Shown: positions 1-7,756, numbered from the stretch's first letter. The stretch is DNA of 11,716 bases from Paramuribaculum sp. (GCA_029058705.1 JAIDXA010000001.1:1-11716), one strand, 5' to 3'. Translations and numbers: made by a program. The notes: generated by a model from the letters alone, not told the origin.

Positions 1-111
1 CCATAAAAGACCTCAATAAACCCACAAGAATGATTTATAACATTTTTTTCGTAGTAAATTTAAACAGTTTCTTAGACCCGTTCCGCCCATATCTGTTGAC
101 GCTGAGGCAGC

Positions 112-162
112 ATCACTCCGGTGTTTTTTGCTGAAGATCAAGACAAAAAGCGCCGGAGTGAT
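112..162. repeat. Long imperfect stem downstream of the GH110 gene
   Basis: A perfect 10-bp inverted repeat (ATCACTCCGG at 112-121, CCGGAGTGAT at 153-162) continues inward. Positions 122-130 pair with 144-152 through T-A and G-C pairs plus two G-T wobbles, at 122/152 and 124/150. The result is a stem of about 19 bp closed by a 13-nt loop at 131-143. It lies 34-84 nt beyond the stop codon of the leftward GH110 gene, so it may be a 3' UTR structure or a terminator. No T-run follows the stem on either strand; the T-run at 124-129 is inside the stem. In plus-strand RNA the two wobbles pair as G-U, whereas in minus-strand RNA they become A-C mismatches, so a rightward transcript would fold better. 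The rest of 1-195 is AT-rich in its first 80 bases and shows no convincing gene. Confidence 0.5.
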
Positions 163-195
163 ACGATCCTTAATATTTTGGAGGGAGGAGTCTGT

Positions 196-1881
196 CTATT
201 CGGAGACATTGAGAGTTTCCAATATTGACTTCTGCGGATTACCGTCGGGGGTGAGGAAGCGGTTGTTCTTGACGGTCAGTCCGTTGACTGAAAATGCTGA
301 GATGGTTACCGGCGACGGGGAGATGAATGTGTTGTCGATGATCCGTATGTTGCTGTGGACCATTTCTGAAGACGGTATGGCTTCCGGTGATATCGAGATG
401 GCAGGTGTGGAACAGTCAATGAACCGGTTGCGTGCTATAAGAACGTCTGTGACTGGGCCGGATTCGAACCATGAACGTGCATCGTCGGCGATCAGGATGG
501 CGGGCAGCGGGCATTTGATGAATTCATTGTCGGTTATGCGTACGGGGCGGTGGGTTGTCATGAGTATTCCCCGTGTGGGCAGGTATGCGAAGCGGCAGTT
601 TGTGACTTCTACTTCGGGACACCATGACAGGTTTTCAACGACAAGGCCTTCCAACGCCGCGGCGTCTGTCTGCGGCTGGCCTACGGGAGTCAGGGGAGAG
701 ATGGTTATTTCGGTTGTGTAGGGGTCGGTCATGCGGGCGTCGGAAACGGTTGCCTTATAGGCGTGTAGGAGTGTCATGGGGTCGGTTATGGCGATTGTGT
801 CGCCGGGCGTGAAGCCGAGGAATCCGAATGTCTGCGGATGCATGTAGCGGAGTGTCAGCCGGTTGTTGTCGATTCCGGTTATCTTCATGTGGGTTCCGTG
901 GACGTTGATTCCGTCATCCTGAGATCCCGAGAAATTGCAATGGTCGATTTTTAGTTTTCCTCTGCAGCCGGAAAAGTGGAAGAAGTCGGCAAAGCCGGCG
1001 TTGGTGCGTCCGGAGCCTTCGATCGGTGAGCAATCGACGTTTGAGAATGTCAAGTCGGTCGAGAACTGTGACAGAAGACCGAAGTTTCCCAGATAGGCAT
1101 ATTTGATGTTTTCGAGTTTCACGCCAACGCTCCGGTTGATGAAGCCGGGGAGTTCGTTGCGCAGGGAGTGGCGTATCTGGTATGTGTCGCCGGGGCGGCA
1201 GTCGGGAGCTTTGTCGAAGGAGAAACGGAGGATTCCCGGGCCGGTTTCCCTGATGTCTGTGGCGGCTTCGAAGGGATGGGCGCACCGCGTGGTCGTTTCT
1301 TTGTCGGGCTGATGGATCTGTGCTATGCCTCCGGTGAATTCCCAGCCTTCGCCGAGCCAATAGAGTTTTCCGTTGCGAATTTCATAGCGGGATTTGGGGT
1401 GAACCTGTGCGGTGAATGTTGTGTCGGTTCTGGATGTGACGGTCATTTCTGTTACCGTAGGGTCTGCGGCATCTATTGTCAGTCCTTTGATGGTCACGTT
1501 GGTGCATGAGTCGATTGTCCATAGTGTCATTTCGCCATGGCTGAGCAGTGTGGCCTGTGAGTTTCCGTCGATTGTGATGTCTTTGAGCCCGTGAAGAAAC
1601 AGGCCGATGTGTTTGATGTCGTCGGGGTGTTCGTATTCCGCAGCTGTGTTGCTGCATCTGAAATGGCGGGGAGTCGCTTTCCCGGTCGAGAAATTGTAGA
1701 TTCCGGGCTCGAGTTTTATGACGACCGGCCCGCCGGCATCTGATGCTTTTCTGAGGGCTTTTGCCAGTGTGGATGTTGCGTCTCCTTTGGGGGGTCTGAC
1801 GGTGATCGTTTTTGTTGCTGATGCGGACAGGACGATTCCTATGGATAATATTGCTGTTGTGATGGATCGGAATGATGTCAT
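196..1881 (-). CDS. GH110 alpha-1,3-galactosidase (blood group B type), secreted
   Basis: This 561-residue protein has a signal peptide at residues 1 to about 22 (hydrophobic TAILSIGIVLSA, cleavage near SASA), with no lipobox cysteine, so it is probably periplasmic. The remainder is a right-handed parallel beta-helix with recurrent short strand motifs such as VTIKGLTID, LKIDHCNFSG, VRITDNEFIKC and VLIARNRFIDC. The region around residues 297-330 resembles the GH110 core: FADFFHFSGC followed by QDDGINVHGT. Asp299, Asp322 and Asp323 are the likely catalytic acids, because GH110 is an inverting family that uses clustered aspartates. The later WFESGPVTDV segment (471-480) also fits. Known GH110 enzymes remove terminal alpha-1,3-galactose from B antigen, and some also act on linear alpha-Gal epitopes. 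Which of these applies cannot be told here. The gene begins 34 nt after the histidine kinase stop on the same strand, with no terminator between them, so co-transcription is likely. A pectate-lyase-like beta-helix of another specificity is the main alternative. Confidence 0.87.
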   Translation of the reverse strand: MTSFRSITTAILSIGIVLSASATKTITVRPPKGDATSTLAKALRKASDAGGPVVIKLEPGIYNFSTGKATPRHFRCSNTAAEYEHPDDIKHIGLFLHGLKDITIDGNSQATLLSHGEMTLWTIDSCTNVTIKGLTIDAADPTVTEMTVTSRTDTTFTAQVHPKSRYEIRNGKLYWLGEGWEFTGGIAQIHQPDKETTTRCAHPFEAATDIRETGPGILRFSFDKAPDCRPGDTYQIRHSLRNELPGFINRSVGVKLENIKYAYLGNFGLLSQFSTDLTFSNVDCSPIEGSGRTNAGFADFFHFSGCRGKLKIDHCNFSGSQDDGINVHGTHMKITGIDNNRLTLRYMHPQTFGFLGFTPGDTIAITDPMTLLHAYKATVSDARMTDPYTTEITISPLTPVGQPQTDAAALEGLVVENLSWCPEVEVTNCRFAYLPTRGILMTTHRPVRITDNEFIKCPLPAILIADDARSWFESGPVTDVLIARNRFIDCSTPAISISPEAIPSSEMVHSNIRIIDNTFISPSPVTISAFSVNGLTVKNNRFLTPDGNPQKSILETLNVSE

Positions 1882-1915
1882 TATTTAATGGTGTTAGAAT
1901 GTTTGGTTGCTTTTG

Positions 1916-4030
1916 TCAGGGCAGAGAGGGTATCGTGAAAACGAATCGAGAGCCTTCGCCTTCATAGGTTGTGTCGACGTAGATTTCTCCTTTCAGCTGG
2001 ACCGCGATCATTTTGCAGATGCTTAAACCGAGTCCGTTGCCTTGGGTCATTGGAGACAGCTTTTCGAATCGTTCGAATATAAGGTGTTCTTTCCCGATGG
2101 GAACTCCTATTCCAGAGTCGGTTACGGTGAAGGTTGTCGTGCCATTTTCGACGTCGACATGACAGGCGAGCTCAACGAAGCCTTTGTCGGTGAACTTCAG
2201 TCCGTTTGTCAGGAGGTTTACAAGGACTTGCTCAACTCTCCTGGCGTCAGTGTATATTACGTGTGTCGGTTCGTTTTCATTGGCCCACCGTAGGTCTACG
2301 CCTGGTTTTGTGTAGAGTCTGGCACTTTCGAGGGCTGCCATGCAGATTGTGTTGAGCGGAACGGTGGCGCGTTGGACTATCAGAGTTCCGCTTTCGAGGT
2401 TGTTGACCTCGAGAACGTCGTTGATCAGGGTTCGGAGAAGGTCGGCGCTTACTTCAATGGTGCGTGCGAAGCGGTCGAGGTACTGGCGTTTTTCGCTGCT
2501 GACATTGTCGACGATGAGATGGGCGCATTCGACAATCGCGTTCAGGGGAGTTGTAACTTCATGGGTCATGTTTGATATGAAGTCGCTTTTGTGCCGGTTG
2601 GCTTTCCGGGCTTCGTCGCGGGTTTCGATCAGCGAGGCCTGAATCCGTCGGAGGTTGTCGCGTTCGGCAGACAGCATGTCGTTTGCCTGCTGTGCTTTCT
2701 TGGAAAGTTTGTTTGCGCGCCGATATAGGGTTATGAAGAAAATGACTGTTCCGGCGAGGATGATGCTGATGACTGCGAATGACATGTAGAGTGTGGAGTC
2801 GGAAACTGTTGTTTCCGAGTCGTTTTCGTCGATTTCTAAGTCAGCGCCTGATATGGTTTTGGGAAGCCCGAGCAGGGCGCTCAGTTCTTTTCCGCGGGCA
2901 AGGGTCCGTTCGCGCAGCGTTTCTTCAAGGGCTTTTGTGTACATTATGCCGTAGCGGGCGAGCGTTTTATTGTCGTTTATCGCGCTTGCAGCCTGGACAA
3001 TAAGACGCAGAAGCCGTCGGCGGGTTCCGTTTTGCCGTTCGGATTCGAGGCTTCTGACAAGCAGTGGGATGGCTTCGGAATAGCGGTGCTTGGCAAGAAG
3101 ATAGTAGCCTTCGGCGCTTGGCCGGTTTATGATGTCGTAGGCAACTTCCTGGTCGCGTTTGGAAATCTCGGTGATTTTGTTGTGTATGTCGTCGACTTCG
3201 TCGTCGGAGAGAGCGGAAAAGTTTGACAGCATGCGGCGGTAGACGGTGTAGCGGTGTTTGTCGTAGTTTCGGTAGAGGCGTCCCTGCTCCATGTTGTCGA
3301 GGTCGAGTCGGTCTATTACATCAAGGAGCTGTCTGTCAGCGGCAACGGCGCGACTTGGCTGTTCGTTGAATGTATATGACATTGCCGCGTCGATGTAGAA
3401 TTTGTTTTCAAGTCCGGTAAGGCGGAATGGCATCCGGTGGATGAGCTGGTCGAGCTGGGTCAGATAGTCGGCGAGCATTTCGTTTGGCATGGTGGCGTCC
3501 ATGTATATGCACAGGGCCGATAGCAGAACGATGCGTTCGTATATTGTCGAATCGTGGTCGGATGTTGATTTGTAGCGTTTCATGAGTTCATAGATGTTGC
3601 GGTGGCGTTCGGCCTCGGTGGCATATCTGGCTTTTCCGGAAGTTGCGCAGATGTACATGAAACAGATTGTGGCGGATTTTTCCGGCGAATCGGGCAGCTT
3701 TTCAATGCTTTTCAGATAGCCGCTCACGCGGGCGGTGTCGCGCGAGCTGTTGAATGACGTCAGGCGGCGGAACATGTCCATGGCGGCTGAATGGTTTGAT
3801 GATTCCAGTGCCGCCTCAAGGACTCGTTCGCCAGTCTGGGTCACGCTGTCGGCAGGTGCGAGATCGAAGATGTCATACAGGATTTTCAGACGTGTTCCGT
3901 TGGATTTGACTGTCGGCAGGACTTTGTAGAGGCTGTCGGTCAGTTCGACACGTCTTTCAGGCGGCAAAGATGAATGTGCCGGGATGGTGATCGCCAGTAT
4001 GAGAATTGCTGACAGAAGAAAACGAACCAT
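1916..4030 (-). CDS. Sensor histidine kinase with periplasmic TPR-like sensor
   Basis: This 704-residue membrane kinase begins with a signal or anchor segment (residues 1 to about 20, MVRFLLSAILILAI). An alpha-helical, TPR-like region of about 390 residues follows and should be periplasmic. There is one transmembrane helix at about 414-436, a charged coiled coil at 438-480, a HisKA domain and a HATPase_c domain. The phospho-acceptor is His490 in MTHEVTTPLNAI. The ATP-binding lid is visible as the N box (VNLLTNGLKFT, 604-614), the G1 box DSGIG (638-642), the F box (FERFEKL, 652-658) and the G2 box GNGLGLS (664-670). There is no receiver or DNA-binding domain, so this is not a hybrid HTCS regulator and its response regulator is not in the window. 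An in-frame ATG at 4132 would add 34 residues, but it lies upstream of the predicted promoter. The ATG at 4030 also restores an N-terminal hydrophobic segment. The GH110 gene follows 34 nt downstream. The signal sensed is unknown. Confidence 0.93.
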   Translation of the reverse strand: MVRFLLSAILILAITIPAHSSLPPERRVELTDSLYKVLPTVKSNGTRLKILYDIFDLAPADSVTQTGERVLEAALESSNHSAAMDMFRRLTSFNSSRDTARVSGYLKSIEKLPDSPEKSATICFMYICATSGKARYATEAERHRNIYELMKRYKSTSDHDSTIYERIVLLSALCIYMDATMPNEMLADYLTQLDQLIHRMPFRLTGLENKFYIDAAMSYTFNEQPSRAVAADRQLLDVIDRLDLDNMEQGRLYRNYDKHRYTVYRRMLSNFSALSDDEVDDIHNKITEISKRDQEVAYDIINRPSAEGYYLLAKHRYSEAIPLLVRSLESERQNGTRRRLLRLIVQAASAINDNKTLARYGIMYTKALEETLRERTLARGKELSALLGLPKTISGADLEIDENDSETTVSDSTLYMSFAVISIILAGTVIFFITLYRRANKLSKKAQQANDMLSAERDNLRRIQASLIETRDEARKANRHKSDFISNMTHEVTTPLNAIVECAHLIVDNVSSEKRQYLDRFARTIEVSADLLRTLINDVLEVNNLESGTLIVQRATVPLNTICMAALESARLYTKPGVDLRWANENEPTHVIYTDARRVEQVLVNLLTNGLKFTDKGFVELACHVDVENGTTTFTVTDSGIGVPIGKEHLIFERFEKLSPMTQGNGLGLSICKMIAVQLKGEIYVDTTYEGEGSRFVFTIPSLP

Positions 4031-4070
4031 AGATAAATGATCGGCTGTTGTTGACGGAAGTATGGGAAGC

Positions 4071-4087
4071 AGTCCATTGGTTGGACT
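4071..4087 (-). promoter_or_regulatory. Small hairpin in the histidine kinase leader
   Basis: A perfect 6-bp inverted repeat (AGTCCA at 4071-4076, TGGACT at 4082-4087) with a 5-nt loop lies about 10 nt downstream of the predicted kinase transcription start, inside a leader of roughly 67 nt. It could be an mRNA-stabilising or attenuating hairpin. At 6 bp it could also be chance. Confidence 0.25.
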
Positions 4088-4102
4088 TTGTTTCCAAAGA
4101 AA

Positions 4103-4133
4103 CAAAGGTAGCAAATAATCTTCGAAACCCAAA
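4103..4133 (-). promoter_or_regulatory. Bacteroidetes-type promoter for the kinase/GH110 unit
   Basis: Read on the minus strand, a -33 element TTTG (4130-4133) is followed after exactly 19 bp by TACCTTTG (4103-4110). This matches the Bacteroidetes primary-sigma consensus TTTG-N19-21-TAnnTTTG. Transcription should start near 4098, giving a leader of about 67 nt before the ATG at 4030. This placement excludes the in-frame ATG at 4132 as the translation start. Confidence 0.8.
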
Positions 4134-4138
4134 TAAAA

Positions 4139-4175
4139 CAGCCGGTTTTATTGGATGTGGCCGATTAGCCGGCTG
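4139..4175. repeat. Inverted repeat between the divergent promoters
   Basis: CAGCCGG (4139-4145) and CCGGCTG (4169-4175) form a 7-bp perfect inverted repeat with a 23-bp spacer. The right half-site also contains the 8-bp palindrome AGCCGGCT (4167-4174). The whole structure fits in the 48 bp between the -33 elements of the two divergent promoters, which is a natural place for an activator or repressor shared by both transcription units. No regulator can be named, and the arms are short enough that chance is possible. Confidence 0.4.
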
Positions 4176-4181
4176 CGAAGC

Positions 4182-4212
4182 TTGCGGAAACAGAGTCTAT
4201 TTGCTATCTTTG
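4182..4212 (+). promoter_or_regulatory. Bacteroidetes-type promoter for the sulfatase/fucosidase/birA unit
   Basis: TTG (4182-4184) followed after 20 bp by TATCTTTG (4205-4212) matches the Bacteroidetes primary-sigma promoter pattern. The expected transcription start is near 4217, leaving a leader of about 30 nt before the ATG at 4247. The leader is A/T/C-rich and has no Shine-Dalgarno site, as is normal in this phylum. Confidence 0.8.
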
Positions 4213-4246
4213 CAACTATCAATCATTCAACCTCACTCTATAATTC

Positions 4247-5845
4247 ATGAAAATTACTTCAAAGGGTTCATTTGTGTTGCCTGTTTCCGCGCTTGTGGCT
4301 GCCGGCAACTGCGGTAATGCGGCTGCGGCAACGGAAAAGAATATTCCGGACGCGGACAATCGTCTTAACATTGTCTATATAATGACGGATGACCATACGT
4401 CGCAGGCTATGAGTTGTTATGACAAGCGTTATATAGATACGCCAAATCTTGACCGTATAGCTGAAAACGGTGTGAGGTTTACCAACAGTTTTGTGGCAAA
4501 TTCCCTTTCGGGGCCGAGCCGGGCGTGTATGCTGACCGGCAAACACAGCCATAAGAACGGATTCACAGACAATACGACCTGTGTGTTTGATGCATCGCAG
4601 CCTACGTTTCCGCGATATCTGAAAGATTCGGGTTATGAGACGGCCTTGTTCGGCAAATGGCATCTCGAGAGTCTGCCGCAGGGATTCAGCCGCTGGGAGA
4701 TAGTTCCCGGCCAGGGAGACTACTACAACCCGCGCTTTATCGAAATGACGGGCGACACTATAGTCAGGCACGGCTATCTTACCCATCTGATTACGGACCG
4801 TTCGATAGACTGGCTTGAAAATGAACGAGACAAGGAGAAGCCGTTCTGTCTGCTGATCCATCATAAGGCGATCCACCGCAACTGGATGGCCGATACGGCG
4901 GATCTTGAGCTGTTTGAGGATAAACAGTTTCCGTTGCCCGGGAATTTCTATGACAATTACGAGGGACGCCGTGCAGCCAAAGAGCAGGAAATGAGCATAG
5001 GAAGCGCCCATGATATGGATGTCATCTATGATCTGAAGATGTATCGTCCGGAGGAGGAGAGCCGCCTGAAGTCGACATATGAGGATTTTGTCGGCCGCAT
5101 GGATCCGGAGCAGAAAGCCCGCTGGGATGAGTTTTATAATCCGATAATAGAGAAGTACTACAATGATAAACTGACCGGCAAGGAATTGGCCGAATGGAAG
5201 TTCCAGCGTTATATGAAAGATTACCTCAAGGTTGTCAAGAGTCTCGATGATAATGTGGGTCGAGTGATTGATTATCTTGAAAAGAAGGATCTGTTGAAAA
5301 ATACGCTCGTGGTCTACACGTCAGACCAGGGTTTCTATATGGGTGAGCACGGATGGTTTGACAAGCGCTTTATGTATGAGGAGTCGTTCCGGACTCCGCT
5401 TGTGATGATGCTTCCTGACGGATTCGACCGGCGCGGTGATATTTCCGAGATGGTTCAGAATATAGATTACGCTCCGACTTTTCTTGAAGCTGCCGGTGTC
5501 GAAGTTCCGGATGATATCCAGGGAGTCTCGATGATGCCTCTTCTCCGGGGCGAGCATCCGTCAGACTGGCGCGAGACGCTGTATTATCATTTTTATGAAT
5601 TCCCGGCCGAGCATATGGTAAAACGTCACTATGGCGTCCGCGACGGGCGTTATAAGCTGATTCATTTCTATAATGACATTGATCAGTGGGAATTATATGA
5701 TCTGGAGACTGACCCGACCGAGATGAAGAATATTTTCGGAGATCCGGGAACGGAAGCGATCACGCGTTCCATGATGAAAAAACTCAAACAGGCACAGGAG
5801 CAGTATGACGATCCGATCCGTTATGCTTATCCCGTAAAGGATTGA
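4247..5845 (+). CDS. S1-family sulfatase, serine-type, secreted; possibly GlcNAc-6-sulfatase
   Basis: This 532-residue type I sulfatase starts with a signal peptide (about residues 1-28, ending NAAAA). Cys22 is preceded by Asn, so this is not a lipobox. The active-site signature is SGPSRACMLTG (88-98), in which Ser88 is the residue converted to formylglycine. Asp48 and Asp49 (TDDH), Asp360 and Gln361 (TSDQG) are the expected calcium ligands. Lys99, the HHKAIH segment (205-210), His368 and Lys373 line the active site. The C-terminal region (WELYDLETDP, 481-490) is the usual small sulfatase subdomain. Because the nucleophile is serine, maturation needs an anaerobic radical-SAM enzyme (anSME), which is not in the window. 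Overall similarity and the HRNW motif suggest the GlcNAc-6-O-sulfatase group (S1_11) used on mucin and sulfated glycosaminoglycans, but the subfamily is my inference. The gene leads an operon with the GH29 fucosidase. Confidence 0.95.
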   Translation: MKITSKGSFVLPVSALVAAGNCGNAAAATEKNIPDADNRLNIVYIMTDDHTSQAMSCYDKRYIDTPNLDRIAENGVRFTNSFVANSLSGPSRACMLTGKHSHKNGFTDNTTCVFDASQPTFPRYLKDSGYETALFGKWHLESLPQGFSRWEIVPGQGDYYNPRFIEMTGDTIVRHGYLTHLITDRSIDWLENERDKEKPFCLLIHHKAIHRNWMADTADLELFEDKQFPLPGNFYDNYEGRRAAKEQEMSIGSAHDMDVIYDLKMYRPEEESRLKSTYEDFVGRMDPEQKARWDEFYNPIIEKYYNDKLTGKELAEWKFQRYMKDYLKVVKSLDDNVGRVIDYLEKKDLLKNTLVVYTSDQGFYMGEHGWFDKRFMYEESFRTPLVMMLPDGFDRRGDISEMVQNIDYAPTFLEAAGVEVPDDIQGVSMMPLLRGEHPSDWRETLYYHFYEFPAEHMVKRHYGVRDGRYKLIHFYNDIDQWELYDLETDPTEMKNIFGDPGTEAITRSMMKKLKQAQEQYDDPIRYAYPVKD

Positions 5846-5881
5846 CAAGGATTGCCGGCTATCTGTCTAAATCAGAAAACT

Positions 5882-7756
5882 ATGAAGCGGAATTTCATTG
5901 CGGTGTTTTTTGCAGTTGCAGGTATGGTATGCCATGCCGGCGACTATTTTGTCAAGGAAGTCGTGTTTCCTGCCGGAGCAGACTCGGCGGCCAGGGTTGA
6001 TATGGCGTCGAGGGTTGTTCCCACACCGCGCCAGATGGCGTGGCAGGAACTTGAGCTGACCGCGTTTCTTCATTTCGGGATCAATACATTCACAGACCGC
6101 GAATGGGGCGACGGACAGGAGGATCCGGCTACGTTCAATCCTGTTATGGCTGATTGCGACCAGTGGGTGAGGACTCTTGGCGATGCCGGATTCAAAATGG
6201 TCATACTGACAGCCAAACACCATGACGGGTTCTGTCTGTGGCCGACGTCGACGACTGCGCACAGCGTCGCTTCATCGCCGTGGAGCGATGGGCGGGGAGA
6301 TGTTGTCAGAGACCTGCGGGAGGCATGCGACCGTTACGGCATGAAGCTCGGTCTCTATCTGTCGCCTTGGGACAGAAATGCGGAATGTTACGGTGATTCA
6401 GAACGCTATAATTCGATGTTTGTCGCGCAGCTCACCGAACTTCTTTCCAACTACGGCAAGATCGATGAGGTCTGGTTTGACGGCGCATGCGGAGAGGGAC
6501 CCAACGGCAAGAAGCAGGAATATGACTGGGCGCGTTTCAAGAGTGTCATAGAGAAACTGCAACCGGATGCCGTCACTGCTATAATGGGCGATGATGTGCG
6601 CTGGGTCGGGAATGAGAACGGGACCGGTCGTCTGACCGAATGGAGCGTGACTCCGAAAATGCCTGGAATCCTGCCGGGCGCGGAGGAATATAATTCCCGT
6701 CTGGGACTGAATGATATGGGTGGCGATCTGGGAAGCCGTGGGTTGCTATGCAAGGCCGATGGTGTCAGATGGTGGCCGTCGGAGGTTGATGTTAGCATTC
6801 GTCCGGGCTGGTTTTACCATGATCGCGAGAAGCCGAAGTCATTGCGCAGGCTTGCAGAGATATATTTGAATTCAGTAGGGCGTAATTCTGTGTTGTTGCT
6901 GAATGTTCCCCCTGACCGGAACGGACTTATCGCGTCGTCTGATTCGACACGTCTTATCGAGTTGCGCCACTGGCTTGACTCTAATTTCGGAACGAGCCTT
7001 CTGGGCGATGTCGATCTTGACAAGTGTCGCGGAACGCTGAAAACGCCGGGTGAGATCAATTGCGTCGAACTGGGTGAGGATATTTCAAAAGGACAGCAGA
7101 TAGAGTCGTTTGATGTAGAGGTGCTGACTCCCGACGGATGGCATAAGGCTGCCCGGGGAACAACCGTCGGCTATAAACGGATTCTTACATTCGCACCAGT
7201 CGAGGCGTCGGAGGTGAGGATCGTCGTGACTGGGTCGCGAGGCAATGTGACCCTCAGGTCTATGGGTGCATATCGTATAGAACTGCCGGAGTCTGAAGCA
7301 GATAATGCGGTTTTGTGTCTTTTCCCAGGCAGCGAAATGAAACCGGTGAGAGTCAACGGCTCGGAAGCGGAATGCCGGGGTCTCGAAAAGGCTTTCGACG
7401 GCGATGCATCCACGTCATGGACTTCAGGCCAGTCTGTTTCAGGCCATGAGATCGAGGTCGATATGGGGTGCGAGATCCATGTTGACGGTTTTGTCTACAC
7501 ACCCGGTGACGGCGGCGGATTTGACAACACTATATTTAAGTATGAATTCCAGCTTTCGCGCGATGGTGTTGCCTGGACAGATGCAGCTGCCGGTGAATTC
7601 GGCAATGTGGTCAATAATCCTATTCCGCAACATGTGTTTCTTGACAAGAGTGTTCCGGCACGTTATTTCCGGCTGCGGAGCAAAGCTACGGTCGATGGTT
7701 CGGACAGAATCACGATTGCTGAATTATCAATAATTGAAGGCGATGGATCTGATTAA
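5882..7756 (+). CDS. GH29 alpha-L-fucosidase with C-terminal F5/8-type domain
   Basis: This 624-residue enzyme hydrolyses alpha-L-fucosides. The signal peptide (MKRNFIAVFFAVAGMVCHA, 1-19) is a simple type I signal. The GH29 (beta/alpha)8 domain spans about 45-370 and shows FLHFGINTF (62-70), KHHDGFCLWPT (112-122) and LYLSPWDRN (158-166). Asp200 in VWFDG is the nucleophile. Glu245 in WVGNENG is the likely acid/base: its 45-residue distance from Asp200 fits the GH29-B type, which prefers alpha-1,3/1,4-linked (Lewis) fucose. A beta-sandwich follows (about 375-465), then a discoidin/F5-8 (CBM32-like) domain (about 490-620) containing AFDGDASTSWTS. I chose the ATG at 5882 because the signal peptide begins there; an in-frame TTG at 5852 would add ten polar residues. 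It lies 36 nt after the sulfatase stop with no promoter or terminator seen between. Its 3' end overlaps birA by 14 nt. Confidence 0.95.
   Translation: MKRNFIAVFFAVAGMVCHAGDYFVKEVVFPAGADSAARVDMASRVVPTPRQMAWQELELTAFLHFGINTFTDREWGDGQEDPATFNPVMADCDQWVRTLGDAGFKMVILTAKHHDGFCLWPTSTTAHSVASSPWSDGRGDVVRDLREACDRYGMKLGLYLSPWDRNAECYGDSERYNSMFVAQLTELLSNYGKIDEVWFDGACGEGPNGKKQEYDWARFKSVIEKLQPDAVTAIMGDDVRWVGNENGTGRLTEWSVTPKMPGILPGAEEYNSRLGLNDMGGDLGSRGLLCKADGVRWWPSEVDVSIRPGWFYHDREKPKSLRRLAEIYLNSVGRNSVLLLNVPPDRNGLIASSDSTRLIELRHWLDSNFGTSLLGDVDLDKCRGTLKTPGEINCVELGEDISKGQQIESFDVEVLTPDGWHKAARGTTVGYKRILTFAPVEASEVRIVVTGSRGNVTLRSMGAYRIELPESEADNAVLCLFPGSEMKPVRVNGSEAECRGLEKAFDGDASTSWTSGQSVSGHEIEVDMGCEIHVDGFVYTPGDGGGFDNTIFKYEFQLSRDGVAWTDAAAGEFGNVVNNPIPQHVFLDKSVPARYFRLRSKATVDGSDRITIAELSIIEGDGSD

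Noticed and set aside
2..4. Possible ATG of a leftward gene at the window edge, preceded by AT-rich sequence
   Set aside because: Only four bases remain and no matching promoter is visible, so a gene cannot be supported.
128..721. 197-residue open frame on the plus strand opposite the GH110 C terminus
   Set aside because: It is fully antisense to conserved beta-helix coding sequence apart from its first codons. It has no recognisable domain and no promoter.
914..1360. 148-residue minus-strand frame inside GH110
   Set aside because: It is an alternative frame of the GH110 gene rich in Arg, His and Pro, a typical shadow.
4307..4315. Possible lipoprotein cysteine (Cys22) in the sulfatase leader
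   Set aside because: The residue before the cysteine is Asn, which does not fit a lipobox. An ordinary signal peptidase I site after the alanine run fits better.
4268..5011. 247-residue open frame on the minus strand opposite the sulfatase
   Set aside because: It lies antisense to a well-supported sulfatase, shows no family motifs and has a basic, low-complexity-like composition typical of antisense frames.
5837..5854. 8-bp direct repeat AAGGATTG at the sulfatase stop
   Set aside because: It is short, partly coding, and has no mobile-element ends nearby; probably chance.
5852..5881. TTG start for GH29, ten residues upstream
   Set aside because: It adds polar residues before a clear signal peptide that begins at the ATG at 5882.
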